From the NCBI RefSeq assembly GCF_026012015.1, contig NZ_BRXR01000001.1:3570728-3634727 (forward strand): DNA of 64,000 bases. The letters are read 5' to 3'. This stretch comes from Clostridium omnivorum. Its GTDB lineage: Bacteria > Bacillota > Clostridia > Clostridiales > Clostridiaceae. Position 1 is the first letter of the stretch; every line of letters begins with the position of its first letter. Below, one piece after another: positions 15,342 to 24,016 of this stretch. Under the pieces are notes generated by a model that made no database searches, was not told the origin of the DNA, and worked only from the letters and a program-made list of their open reading frames with translations. Made by a program: the position numbers and the translations under genes.

Positions 15342-17078
15342 ATGGAAACAGTAAAACTTAGAATAGATGGTATACAAGTTGAAGTACCTAAAGGTACTAC
15401 AGTACTTGAAGCTGCAAGGTCAGTTGGAATTGAGATTCCTACGCTTTGCTTCCTGAAGGAAATAAATGAAGTAGCAAGCTGTAGAGTATGTGTTGTTGAA
15501 GTGGGCAAGAAACTCATAGGAGCTTGCACTTTAACTTGTGAAAATGGTATGGAAGTAAAAACTAACACTACAGATGTAAGAGAAGCAAGAAAAATGGTGG
15601 TAGAGCTTTTACTTTCAAATCATAAAAGAGAATGCACCACTTGTGTAAGAAGTGAAAATTGTGAGCTTCAGAAGCTATCTAAGGATTTAAATATTCGAGA
15701 TATTAAATATGTAGGTGAAAAGACAGAATCTGAAATAGATGATTCTTCAGCTTCAATTGTTAGGGACGCTGAAAAATGTATTCTTTGTGGAAGATGCATA
15801 AATACCTGTAGTAAGGTACAAAGTGTAGGTGCTATTAATTTTTCTATGAGAGGCTTCAATACCAAGGTAACTGCCTTATATGACAGACCAATTTCTGAAA
15901 CTACCTGCATAAATTGCGGTCAGTGCATAATGGCTTGTCCGGTTGGTGCTCTCTATGAAAGGGATAGTATAAAGGAAGTTTGGAAGGCTATAGCTAATCC
16001 TGATAAATATGTGGTGGTTCAAACAGCACCTGCAATAAGAGTAGCTCTTGGAGAAGAATTTGGACTTCCAATAGGTACAAGAGTTACTGGAAGGATGGCA
16101 GCAGCACTGAAAAAGCTTGGTTTTGATAAAGTATTTGATACAGATTTTGCAGCAGATTTGACTATTATGGAGGAAGGTACAGAGCTTATAAACAGGCTAC
16201 TCAGTGGAGGAGCACTGCCTCTTATGACCTCCTGCTGCCCTGGTTGGGTAAAATTTGTAGAGCATAATTATAAAGATATGCTTGATAATTTATCAACCTG
16301 CAAGTCTCCAAGTGAAATGGAAGGCGCATTAATAAAGTCCTATTTTGCAGAGAAGATGGATATAGATCCGGAAAAAATAGTAGTTGTATCAATTATGCCC
16401 TGTGTAGCTAAAAAGTTTGAAGGTGGTAGAGAAGAACTGTCGAAGGACAGTATGAAGGATATAGATTATGTGCTTACCACAAGAGAGCTTGCTCAAATGA
16501 TAAAGGAGGCTGGAATAGATTTTGTAAATCTAAAGGATGAAGAATTTGATAATCCCTTTGGAGAATCTACAGGTGCTTCTGTAATATTTGGAGCTACTGG
16601 AGGAGTCGCAGAGGCTGCTCTTAGAACAATCTTTGAAATACTTTCAGGAAAAGATATAGAAACTGTTAACTATACAGCTGTTCGTGGCACAGGTGGAATA
16701 AAGGAAGCTGCAATAGAACTGCCCAACGGCATTACCATAAATGCTGCAGTAATAAATGGACTCAATAATGCAAGGCAAGTTTTAGATGCTATGCAAAATG
16801 GTGAAAAGCATTATGATTTTATTGAAGTAATGGCCTGCCCAGGCGGCTGTGTAACAGGTGGAGGTCAGCCAATAGTCAATTCTAAAGTAAGAGAAAAGGT
16901 AGACGTAAAGGCTTTAAGAGCAAAGTCTATTTATGATGAGGACGAGGCTTTAACTATTAGAAAATCACACAAGAATCCGTATATTATGAAGATATATGAT
17001 GAGTTCTTAATTGAGCCAAATGGACACTTAAGCCATGAATTACTTCATACGCGCTATGTGAAGAGAAGTAAATTCTAG
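15342..17078 (+). CDS. hydA: [FeFe] hydrogenase catalytic subunit
   Basis: A 578-residue enzyme making or oxidising H2. N-terminal [2Fe-2S] ligands Cys36, 47, 50 and 62; a His-ligated [4Fe-4S] cluster with His93, Cys97, 100 and 106; two ferredoxin-type [4Fe-4S] motifs (CILCGRCINTC, CINCGQCIMAC). All H-cluster signatures are intact: L1 TSCCPGW, L2 MPCVAKK, L3 MACPGGCVTGGGQP. With hydC and hydB this makes a trimeric, ferredoxin/NAD-linked enzyme. It lacks the extra C-terminal [2Fe-2S] domain of the Thermotoga subunit. The maturases HydEFG are not in this window. Confidence 0.96.
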   Translation: METVKLRIDGIQVEVPKGTTVLEAARSVGIEIPTLCFLKEINEVASCRVCVVEVGKKLIGACTLTCENGMEVKTNTTDVREARKMVVELLLSNHKRECTTCVRSENCELQKLSKDLNIRDIKYVGEKTESEIDDSSASIVRDAEKCILCGRCINTCSKVQSVGAINFSMRGFNTKVTALYDRPISETTCINCGQCIMACPVGALYERDSIKEVWKAIANPDKYVVVQTAPAIRVALGEEFGLPIGTRVTGRMAAALKKLGFDKVFDTDFAADLTIMEEGTELINRLLSGGALPLMTSCCPGWVKFVEHNYKDMLDNLSTCKSPSEMEGALIKSYFAEKMDIDPEKIVVVSIMPCVAKKFEGGREELSKDSMKDIDYVLTTRELAQMIKEAGIDFVNLKDEEFDNPFGESTGASVIFGATGGVAEAALRTIFEILSGKDIETVNYTAVRGTGGIKEAAIELPNGITINAAVINGLNNARQVLDAMQNGEKHYDFIEVMACPGGCVTGGGQPIVNSKVREKVDVKALRAKSIYDEDEALTIRKSHKNPYIMKIYDEFLIEPNGHLSHELLHTRYVKRSKF

Positions 17079-17166
17079 AATTACTGCTTGAAAGTATAGT
17101 TTTAAGCTCATTACTATATCAATTCAAATTACTTTATATAGTTGTAACCATTGATATTGTACAAGA

Positions 17167-17206
17167 AAGGTATTTAGCAGCTTTTTATTGCTAAATACCT
17201 TATTTT
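17167..17206 (+). terminator. terminator of the hydrogenase operon
   Basis: Perfect 13-bp stem AAGGTATTTAGCA / TGCTAAATACCTT with a 9-base loop, followed by ATTTTT, 89 bases after hydA. Confidence 0.85.
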
Positions 17207-17251
17207 TGTGGATTAGGACTATACTAATGTATAATTTAATGTATTTATTTC

Positions 17252-17314
17252 TTGTATTGAGAAGGTCTATATTATATAATTTAGTATATACAAAGCTAAA
17301 GTGTATATACAAAG
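17252..17314 (+). promoter_or_regulatory. nagA promoter with two GTATATACAAAG repeats
   Basis: TTGTAT (17252-17257), 17 bases, TATAAT (17275-17280) forms a promoter. Just downstream are two direct copies of GTATATACAAAG at 17284-17295 and 17303-17314, centre to centre 19 bp, about two helical turns. The core resembles half of the ATTGTATAGACAAT sites elsewhere in the cluster, so the GntR protein at 19081 may act here as a roadblock. Confidence 0.6.
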
Positions 17315-17343
17315 AAGCGCTTTTGCTTAAGGAGGAAATATGC

Positions 17344-18486
17344 ATGCTAATAAAAAACTGTAGAATTGTATATGAAGATAAATGTGAGAAGGGTGCAGTA
17401 TCTTTAAATTCATCAAAAATTGAAGCTGTAAACCCTGAAGATTATATAGATGATGAGGTAATTGATGCAGAAGGACTATATCTAGCTCCTGGATTTATCG
17501 ATATCCATATCCACGGGGCAGGAGGGTATGATACCATGGATGGCAACTATGAGGCATTAAATAATATTTCTAAAACTATAGTAAATAGCGGTACAACCTC
17601 TTACCTTCCTACTACAATGACTTGTGACATGGAGGATATTAAGAAAGCTATTTCTGCTATAGCAGAGGCTGTGAATAGAGGTACAGAAGGAGCTAACGTA
17701 TTAGGTGCGCATCTTGAGGGACCATTTATCAGCCTTTTTGCAATAGGTGCGCAAAATCCAAAGTTCATTAAGTGGCCTTCAATAGAAACCTTTGTAGAAA
17801 TAGTTCAGGACAAAATATCCTATATTAAGGCAGTGACTTTGGCTCCAGAAATAGAAGGTGCCAAAGAGCTTATAAAGTTTTTATGCAAAAATAATATAGT
17901 AGTATCTGCTGGCCATACGAAAGCAACTTATAAGGAAACAATCGAGGGGATAGAATGGGGAATCTCTCATGCTACTCATTTATTTAATGCCATGACCGGG
18001 TTTCAGCATAGAGAACCAGGAGTAGTAGGAGCGATATTTGATACTGATATAACTACAGAAGCTATATGTGACGGCATTCATATCGCCTATCCATCCATCA
18101 GAGTTGCACTAAAGCAAAAAACTACTGACAATATGATTCTTATTACTGATGCTATGAGCGCATGTGGAATGGCAGAAGGGACCTATTCACTGGGTGGCCA
18201 AGCTGTATTTGTAAAAGAAGGAGCTGCTAGGCTTGAAAATGGTGCTTTGGCAGGATCTATACTTACTTTAGATAAAGCCATCAAAAACGTTCTTGATAAT
18301 ACGAAATATGAGCTTTATGAAATAGTGAAAATGGCGACTAGCAACGCAGCAAGACACTGTGGGGTAGAGTATAGAAAAGGGAAAATAAAGGAAGGCTATG
18401 ATGCTGATTTAGTTTTATTCGATGAAAATATAGATATTAAACTAGTTATAGTAAATGGAAAGATTGTGGTGAATAATTTAGAGTAA
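17344..18486 (+). CDS. nagA: N-acetylglucosamine-6-phosphate deacetylase
   Basis: Removes acetate from GlcNAc-6-P, giving glucosamine-6-P. The chosen ATG is 10 bases after AAGGAGG and gives 380 residues, the usual length; the open frame extends upstream without a ribosome site. Amidohydrolase markers: HIHGAG metal site, HLEGPF with the metal-binding Glu, GHTKAT, HLFNAMTGF and catalytic Asp in ITDAMSACG. It opens the amino-sugar region but has its own promoter. It takes the product of nanE (after epimerisation) into glycolysis; nagB is not in view. Confidence 0.94.
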   Translation: MLIKNCRIVYEDKCEKGAVSLNSSKIEAVNPEDYIDDEVIDAEGLYLAPGFIDIHIHGAGGYDTMDGNYEALNNISKTIVNSGTTSYLPTTMTCDMEDIKKAISAIAEAVNRGTEGANVLGAHLEGPFISLFAIGAQNPKFIKWPSIETFVEIVQDKISYIKAVTLAPEIEGAKELIKFLCKNNIVVSAGHTKATYKETIEGIEWGISHATHLFNAMTGFQHREPGVVGAIFDTDITTEAICDGIHIAYPSIRVALKQKTTDNMILITDAMSACGMAEGTYSLGGQAVFVKEGAARLENGALAGSILTLDKAIKNVLDNTKYELYEIVKMATSNAARHCGVEYRKGKIKEGYDADLVLFDENIDIKLVIVNGKIVVNNLE

Positions 18487-18510
18487 ATATTAATGTATAT
18501 ATAAAATAAT

Positions 18511-18545
18511 ATTGTATAGACAATTTTAAACTGGTTATATATAAT
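18511..18545 (+). promoter_or_regulatory. operator ATTGTATAGACAAT overlapping a TAGACA-N17-TATAAT promoter
   Basis: ATTGTATAGACAAT (18511-18524) has arms ATTGT/ACAAT, the style of NagR/YvoA-type GntR operators. Its right half supplies the -35 TAGACA (18517-18522); 17 bases on is a perfect -10 TATAAT (18540-18545). Binding would block RNA polymerase. It sits upstream of yhcH and gntR, implying autoregulation. Confidence 0.75.
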
Positions 18546-18600
18546 TAATATATAGTATAAATAGTTTAATGTTATTTTTTAAAAATTAGGGGGACTTAAA

Positions 18601-19050
18601 ATGATATATGATAATATTAAAAACAGTGAAAGATATGAAGGGTTAAATATAAATTTCAAAAAAGCATTTGAATTTCTTAAGCGTTCAGATTTAAAAGACC
18701 TAGCAGCTGGTAGATACGAAATAGACAGTGACAATGTTTTTGCACTAGTTCAAACCTATGAAACAATGCATTTAGAAAGTAAGGACTATGAGGTTCATAA
18801 AAAATATATAGATGTGCAGTATATGGTAAAGGGTGAAGAAAACATGGGCTTTTCTCAAATTGACAGCCTAAATGTTAAAAATTCTTATAATGATGAGTCA
18901 GATGCTATGATTATGGATGGAGATAAGGTATTATATAAATTAAGAGAAGGTGAATTTTTTATCTTTTTTCCAGAAGAGCCTCACATGCCTGGAATAATGA
19001 AAGATGAAAAAAGAGAAGTAAAGAAGATAGTGATTAAGATAAAAGCTTGA
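18601..19050 (+). CDS. YhcH/YjgK/YiaL-family protein, likely N-acetylneuraminate anomerase
   Basis: A 149-residue cupin-like protein of the DUF386 family: FEFLKRSDLKDLAAGRYEID, then ETMHLESKDYEVHKKYIDVQYMVKGEENMGF and the metal-site region FFIFFPEEPHMPGI with the VKKIVIKI ending. In enterics the YhcH member (NanQ) opens the sialic-acid ring by anomerisation, and the family regularly sits in sialic-acid operons, which matches this place. It starts behind AGGGGG, directly downstream of the operator, and precedes the GntR gene by 30 bases. Confidence 0.88.
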   Translation: MIYDNIKNSERYEGLNINFKKAFEFLKRSDLKDLAAGRYEIDSDNVFALVQTYETMHLESKDYEVHKKYIDVQYMVKGEENMGFSQIDSLNVKNSYNDESDAMIMDGDKVLYKLREGEFFIFFPEEPHMPGIMKDEKREVKKIVIKIKA

Positions 19051-19080
19051 AGTTTTAATATATATCTGGAGGGTTAAAAA

Positions 19081-19812
19081 ATGCTTGATAAAAACTCATC
19101 GGTGCCAATTTATGTTCAATTGGAAGAGGTGGTAAAAGATAAAATTAAAAATAGAGAATATTTGCCTGGGGAAGAACTGCCAACAGAAAGAGAGCTTACA
19201 GAGTTATATGGTGTAAGTAGAATGACTATAAGGCAAGTTATTACTAATCTTGTGCACAAAGGGATTCTTTACAGGATTCCAGGCAAGGGAGCTTTTGTAT
19301 CAAAGGAAGTAATAGAGAAAAAACTTGAAATTGAAAGCTTTAGTGAAGATATGAGAAAGAGAGGACTTGTTCCTGGAAGCAAAGTAATAGAGTTTGAAAA
19401 AGTTGAGCCTAGTGATGAAATAAGAGAAAAGCTTAAGTTACCTAAAGGTGAACAAATATATCTTTTAAACAGACTTAGACTAGCTGATGATGAGCCAATG
19501 GCTATAGAGTACTGCTATTTGCCGGAAAAGTTTTTCCCTAATATTATAAAATACAATATGGTTCATTGCTCCCTCTACACAATAATGAAAGAAGAATATA
19601 ATATTCATTTTAATTATATGAAGCAAAGCCTAAAGGCAGCTAATCTTAATAAAAAAGAGGCTGAAATGCTGCTTGGAAAACCTAAAGGGGTGGGACTTGT
19701 TTCAGAAAGACTTATGTACAATATTGAGGAAGTTCCTATTGAATTTACTAAGACAATTTATAATGCTGAACGATATACCTTTAATATGGTTTTGTTTAAT
19801 AATAATAATTAA
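19081..19812 (+). CDS. GntR/HutC-family repressor of amino-sugar genes
   Basis: A 243-residue regulator: N-terminal winged helix (YVQLEEVVKDKIKNREYLPGEELPTERELTELYGVSRMTIRQVITNLVHKGIL, with residues about 9-70) and a C-terminal UTRA sugar-phosphate domain (about 85-240) including YCYLPEKFFPNI and VPIEFTKTIYNAERY. This is the NagR/YvoA/DasR type, which responds to phosphorylated amino sugars. It is cotranscribed with yhcH, and matching operators lie upstream of yhcH and nanE with related half-sites at nagA. Confidence 0.92.
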   Translation: MLDKNSSVPIYVQLEEVVKDKIKNREYLPGEELPTERELTELYGVSRMTIRQVITNLVHKGILYRIPGKGAFVSKEVIEKKLEIESFSEDMRKRGLVPGSKVIEFEKVEPSDEIREKLKLPKGEQIYLLNRLRLADDEPMAIEYCYLPEKFFPNIIKYNMVHCSLYTIMKEEYNIHFNYMKQSLKAANLNKKEAEMLLGKPKGVGLVSERLMYNIEEVPIEFTKTIYNAERYTFNMVLFNNNN

Positions 19813-19813
19813 T

Positions 19814-19854
19814 AAAAGTGTAATTCCAAAACAATTATGGAATTACACTTTTTT
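19814..19854 (+). terminator. terminator after the GntR gene
   Basis: AAAAGTGTAATTCC / GGAATTACACTTTTTT: a 10-bp perfect stem with an 11-base loop, extended by A/T pairs and ending in six Ts, two bases after the stop codon. Confidence 0.88.
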
Positions 19855-19900
19855 ATTTGTGGTATATGCAATTTATGCAAATTCAAAAGATATTAATGCA

Positions 19901-19976
19901 TTGTCTATACAAAAATAAAAATTATATATACAATTTTTATTTTTGTATAGACAATTATTGAAAACGTTGTTATAAT
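19901..19976 (+). promoter_or_regulatory. 23-bp perfect inverted repeat with two GntR operators, nanE promoter
   Basis: Two 23-base arms (19901-19923 and 19932-19954) are exact reverse complements around an 8-base ATATATAC loop. The outer end of each arm is a TTGTCTATACAA / TTGTATAGACAA operator. The right arm again provides the -35 TAGACA (19948-19953), followed after 17 bases by TATAAT (19971-19976). This is the main promoter of the nanE-ABC-nanA-nanK unit and is built for cooperative repression or looping. Confidence 0.8.
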
Positions 19977-20048
19977 GTATATATAAAGTGAACTAATAAA
20001 AAATAGAAGCTTAAATTACAGAAAATTACGCAGGAATGGAGGGATAAA

Positions 20049-20747
20049 GTGCATAATTCAGAGGATGTACTAAAAGCTATTAGAGGTGGACTTATTGTAT
20101 CATGCCAAGCTCTTGAGAATGAACCTTTACATAGTTCTCAAATAATGATGAGAATGGCTAAGGCAGCTTTAGAGGGCGGTGCAATAGGCATAAGGGCTAA
20201 TTCACCGGAGGACTGCTGTGAAATTAAGCAGCATGTTGATTTGCCAATAATAGCAATTTATAAAAGGGTTTATGGAACAAGTAATGTTTATATAACACCA
20301 ACAATTGAAGAGGTGAAGAAACTACTTCCTGCAAAGCCTGAGATAATTGCTGTTGATGCCACTAAACGAGAAAGACCAGATGGTAAAACTCTTGAAGAAT
20401 TTTTAGAGGAGATAAGGAAAATATATAATGGTCTTGTTATGGCAGATATATCTACTTTTGAAGAGGCTGTAGAAGCAGAAAGGCTTGGATTTGATATTGT
20501 TTCAACTACTTTAAGCGGATATACTGATTATACCTTAGATAGACCAAGACCAGATATTGAATTAATAAAGAGATTAAAAGATACTTTAAATGTACCAATA
20601 ATAGCAGAAGGAAATGTGGAAACTCCGCCTTTAGCTGCTGAAGCACTTAAAGCTGGTGCATGGGCAGTAGTTGTTGGAGGGGCAATAACAAGACCACAAT
20701 TAATAACAAAGAAATTTGTTGATGCTGTTAAAAAAGTAGTATTATAA
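20049..20747 (+). CDS. nanE: N-acetylmannosamine-6-phosphate 2-epimerase
   Basis: Converts ManNAc-6-P to GlcNAc-6-P. The 232-residue TIM-barrel protein shows the family pattern: [50 protein letters not shown] (with the catalytic lysine), [19 protein letters not shown] and the phosphate-binding [10 protein letters not shown]...[11 protein letters not shown]. The start is GTG behind GGAGGG. It is first in the long catabolic operon directly behind the double operator. Confidence 0.96.
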   Translation: MHNSEDVLKAIRGGLIVSCQALENEPLHSSQIMMRMAKAALEGGAIGIRANSPEDCCEIKQHVDLPIIAIYKRVYGTSNVYITPTIEEVKKLLPAKPEIIAVDATKRERPDGKTLEEFLEEIRKIYNGLVMADISTFEEAVEAERLGFDIVSTTLSGYTDYTLDRPRPDIELIKRLKDTLNVPIIAEGNVETPPLAAEALKAGAWAVVVGGAITRPQLITKKFVDAVKKVVL

Positions 20748-20821
20748 AATATTGTATTGTTTCAGAGGAAATAATATCAATATAAATAAATTATAAAATT
20801 TAAATTAGGGGGTTAAAAAAG

Positions 20822-22156
20822 ATGAAAAAAATAAAAGCACTTACATTATTGCTAGCACTTTCAATGACAGCTTCTGTATTTTCAGCATGTGGAAAAAAAG
20901 AAACAGCAGACAATTCAAAAGCTGCGGATAGTAATAAACCTGTAGAAATAACTTGGTGGGATTATCCAAACTATCAAACTGGAACTGCAGGAGATTATGA
21001 AAAGAAAATAATTGAAAACTTTAATAAAAAGTATCCAAACATAAAAGTTAATCTACAAATGATAGACTTTGCAAGTGGTCCACAAAAGCTTAATACAGCA
21101 ATTGCATCAAATTCAGCTCCAGACTTAGTTTACGACTATCCAGGAAGAATAATCGACTATGCAAGAAATGGTGTTATGGCACCACTTGATGATATGTTCA
21201 CAGATGATTTTAAGAAGGATGTACCAGAAGCTATAACAAACTCATGTAAGTTAGATGGACATTATTACATGTACCCAATTAATACAGCACCAAACATGAT
21301 GGTATTTAATAAAACGATGCTTGATAAAGCAGGACTTACAAATATGCTTCCACTTAATAAACCGGATAGATTATGGACAAATGATGAATACTATGCATTA
21401 TTAAAAGCTATAAAGGAAAAGGTTCCAGGAATAGCAGCACCATCAGCAGTTTATGCTAAGTCAAGTGCTGGAGACCAAGGAACTAGACCATATATAGCTA
21501 ATATGGGCGGAGGAGAAATAGTATCTAAAGATTTATCAAAATATACTTTTAACAGTGCTGGCAATGCAGCTGCACTTCAGTGGCTAGCTGATTCTGTTAA
21601 ATCAGGATTAACTTTAAAAGGCGGAGAAGCTCTTGCATCTAATGATATGATTGATATGTTTTTAGCACAAAAGATTGCAGTTTCAATATTATATAACCCA
21701 GTATTAAAAGCTTCCAGCCAATCAAAGAAATCTTCTGCATTTGAAGAAGTATACGTTCCATATCCAACACCAAGCCTTTCACAAAAGCCATTCCTTGAGG
21801 CTTTTATTGGAGGTATAGGAGTATTTGACAATAAAGATAAAGACAAAGTTGCAGCAGCTAAAAAGCTTGCAGATTTCATAGCTAATGATCCAGCTATGTT
21901 TAAACAAAACTTAGTTTCAACTGGTGGTTTCTCAGTTAGATCCTCAGTTACTGGCTTATATAATGATGCTGAAGCTAAATATGCAGAAGGCATGATTAAA
22001 TATTTAGGAACATACTACAATGCTGTTCCAGGATTTGCAGAAATGAGAACTTATTACTTCCCAATGCTTCAACAAGTATTACTTGGTCAAACAACTCCAC
22101 AAAAGGGATTGGATGACTTTGTTAATAAGGCAAATGCTACGCTTACTAAAAAATAA
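20822..22156 (+). CDS. ABC transporter solute-binding lipoprotein, CUT1 sugar type
   Basis: A 444-residue secreted lipoprotein: signal peptide MKKIKALTLLLALSMTAS ending in the lipobox VFSAC (Cys22), a linker rich in Lys/Ala, then a family 1 extracellular binding domain (ITWWDYPNYQTGT, NAAALQWLADSVKSG, AAKKLADFIANDPAMFKQNL). Its place between nanE and nanA predicts sialic acid, or a derivative, as ligand. Codon use leans more to A-ending codons than the neighbours, as expected of a highly expressed gene. A stem-loop separates it from the permease genes. Confidence 0.92.
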   Translation: MKKIKALTLLLALSMTASVFSACGKKETADNSKAADSNKPVEITWWDYPNYQTGTAGDYEKKIIENFNKKYPNIKVNLQMIDFASGPQKLNTAIASNSAPDLVYDYPGRIIDYARNGVMAPLDDMFTDDFKKDVPEAITNSCKLDGHYYMYPINTAPNMMVFNKTMLDKAGLTNMLPLNKPDRLWTNDEYYALLKAIKEKVPGIAAPSAVYAKSSAGDQGTRPYIANMGGGEIVSKDLSKYTFNSAGNAAALQWLADSVKSGLTLKGGEALASNDMIDMFLAQKIAVSILYNPVLKASSQSKKSSAFEEVYVPYPTPSLSQKPFLEAFIGGIGVFDNKDKDKVAAAKKLADFIANDPAMFKQNLVSTGGFSVRSSVTGLYNDAEAKYAEGMIKYLGTYYNAVPGFAEMRTYYFPMLQQVLLGQTTPQKGLDDFVNKANATLTKK

Positions 22157-22164
22157 TTTTATAA

Positions 22165-22197
22165 TATGGGGTGGTTAAGTCCACTCCATATAATTTT
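22165..22197 (+). terminator. attenuator stem-loop between the binding protein and the permeases
   Basis: TATGGGGTGG / CCACTCCATA, a 10-bp stem with one G-T pair and a 6-base loop, followed by TAATTTT. Such hairpins after a binding-protein gene reduce read-through or stabilise its mRNA, giving more binding protein than permease. Confidence 0.65.
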
Positions 22198-22212
22198 CAC
22201 GGAGGTGGGTAC

Positions 22213-23139
22213 ATGCAAAAGATACAGAAGGCAAGCGCCGATGAAATTGTTATAAAGAAAAAAATAAGCAAATCAAATGTTAAAGAATGGATTTCTGCTT
22301 ATCTTTTCCTTGCACCTATGTTAGTTTTATTTGTAACGTTTGTAATCTATCCTATGATTAAAGGTATATATATAAGTTTTTTTGATTATTCACTAAGAAA
22401 TTTTAAGTTTATTGGACTTACAAATTATAAGAACATATTTCATGATCAAATTTTTATAAAGTCTTTAGTTAATACTCTAATAATAGTTTTGGCTAATGTA
22501 CCTATTGTAATTTTATTATCCTTAGGTGTTTCTCTAATAATATACAAAAAGCCATCAGGAGCACGTTCTTTCTTTAGAGGGGTATTTTACTTACCTACAG
22601 TTGCGTCAGTAGTAAGTATCACTGTAGTATGGGGTTGGATACTTCACCCTAATTTTGGTATTCTAAATTATTTGACAGGATTATTTGGAATGCAGCCATT
22701 AGGATGGCTGGGAGATCCAAGAACTGCTTTAAAGTGTATAATAGCCATACTTGTAACTCTATCGGTTGGACAACCAATTATATTATATGTTGCAGCATTA
22801 GGTAATGTGGATCCAACTTATTTAGAAGCTGCAGAAATAGATGGTGCTACACCATGGCAGGTATTCAAAAACGTAACATGGCCTCTATTAATGCCTACTA
22901 CATTATATATTGTTATTATAACTACTATAAACTCATTCCAATGTTTCTCTATAATTCAACTTTTAACTTCAGGTGGACCAGCATTTTCAACAGAAACTAT
23001 TATGTACTTAGTATATGAAAGAGCATTCACCTTAAATCAGTACGGAGTTGCTTCATCAATGGGTTGTGTTCTTGCAATTATAATAATGATAATATCAATA
23101 ATACAGTTCAAGTTCTTTGGAACTGAAGTTGAATATTAG
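22213..23139 (+). CDS. ABC sugar permease, MalF-like
   Basis: The ATG at 22213 lies six bases after GGAGGTG and is preferred over an upstream one inside the hairpin. The 308-residue product has six hydrophobic helices and the permease EAA motif YLEAAEIDGATPWQVFKNVTWPLLMPT, which docks the ATPase. It follows the binding lipoprotein and precedes a MalG-like partner. No ATPase gene lies in the cluster, so a shared multi-sugar ATPase (MsiK/MsmK type) encoded elsewhere is expected. Confidence 0.92.
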   Translation: MQKIQKASADEIVIKKKISKSNVKEWISAYLFLAPMLVLFVTFVIYPMIKGIYISFFDYSLRNFKFIGLTNYKNIFHDQIFIKSLVNTLIIVLANVPIVILLSLGVSLIIYKKPSGARSFFRGVFYLPTVASVVSITVVWGWILHPNFGILNYLTGLFGMQPLGWLGDPRTALKCIIAILVTLSVGQPIILYVAALGNVDPTYLEAAEIDGATPWQVFKNVTWPLLMPTTLYIVIITTINSFQCFSIIQLLTSGGPAFSTETIMYLVYERAFTLNQYGVASSMGCVLAIIIMIISIIQFKFFGTEVEY

Positions 23140-23157
23140 GATTCGGAGGTGAATGTG

Positions 23158-23988
23158 TTGAACAAAATTAAGAAGATTTCTGCAAGTAAAGTACTATCTA
23201 TGGTATTACTATTAATATTAACTATAATTTTCATGTTCCCATTCTATTGGATATTAACTGGATCTTTTAAACCACAAAATGTCACTGTTCAAATTCCACC
23301 ACAGTGGTTTCCTAAAAATCCAACGTTCCAAAACTATATAGATCTTGCAAAAAATCCATTGTTCTCATGGACAATGAACAGCTTCTTTATAGCATTTGCT
23401 ACTATGCTTGTAGTATGTTTGACTGCAACAATGGCAGGATATGCACTTGCTAAAAAGAGATTTCCAGGCAGGAATATACTGTTTTGGTTACTTATCATGG
23501 CTATGGCATTGCCAAAGCAAGTAGTAATGATACCTTTATTCACAATATTATCTAAACTTCATTGGATAAATACTTATCAAGCGCTTATACTTCCGGCAGC
23601 TGGCTGGCCATTTGGAGTATTTCTTATGAAGCAATTTACTACAGGATTACCAGGTGAGCTTTTAGAAGCTGCAAAAATAGACGGATGCTCAGAATTTAGA
23701 ATCTTCTGGAGTATTGTTGTCCCATTAGTAAAGCCAGGAATAGGCGCGCTTGCTATATTTACTTTTATAAGTTCATGGAATGATTACTTTATGCAGCTTA
23801 TAATAATAAGAAGTTCTAAAATGATGACTTTACCACTAGGAGTAGCATTATTACAACAAGAATTTACAACAAACTATGGTGCAATAATGGCTGGAGCAGC
23901 TTTAGCATCACTCCCAATGATAATTATATTTATCTGTTTCCAAAATACATTTACACAAGGTATTACAATGGGAGCTGTTAAGGGTTAA
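23158..23988 (+). CDS. ABC sugar permease, MalG-like
   Basis: Several start codons crowd behind the GGAGGTG site; TTG at 23158 has the best spacing (GTG 23149 overlaps the site itself), giving 276 residues. Six helices are seen, with the EAA motif LLEAAKIDGCSEFRIFWSIVVPLVKPG around 170-195 and the typical N-terminal MFPFYWILTGSFKP. It is the second membrane subunit of the importer, 18 bases after the first, and is followed 28 bases later by nanA. Confidence 0.92.
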   Translation: MNKIKKISASKVLSMVLLLILTIIFMFPFYWILTGSFKPQNVTVQIPPQWFPKNPTFQNYIDLAKNPLFSWTMNSFFIAFATMLVVCLTATMAGYALAKKRFPGRNILFWLLIMAMALPKQVVMIPLFTILSKLHWINTYQALILPAAGWPFGVFLMKQFTTGLPGELLEAAKIDGCSEFRIFWSIVVPLVKPGIGALAIFTFISSWNDYFMQLIIIRSSKMMTLPLGVALLQQEFTTNYGAIMAGAALASLPMIIIFICFQNTFTQGITMGAVKG

Positions 23989-24016
23989 AATAAAGTAGAG
24001 GACGGTGTAAATTAAT

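Noticed and set aside
17188..17343. N-terminal extension of NagA to 17188
   Set aside because: It would put the start inside the hydrogenase terminator and before the nagA promoter; the ATG at 17344 has the ribosome site and gives the usual length.
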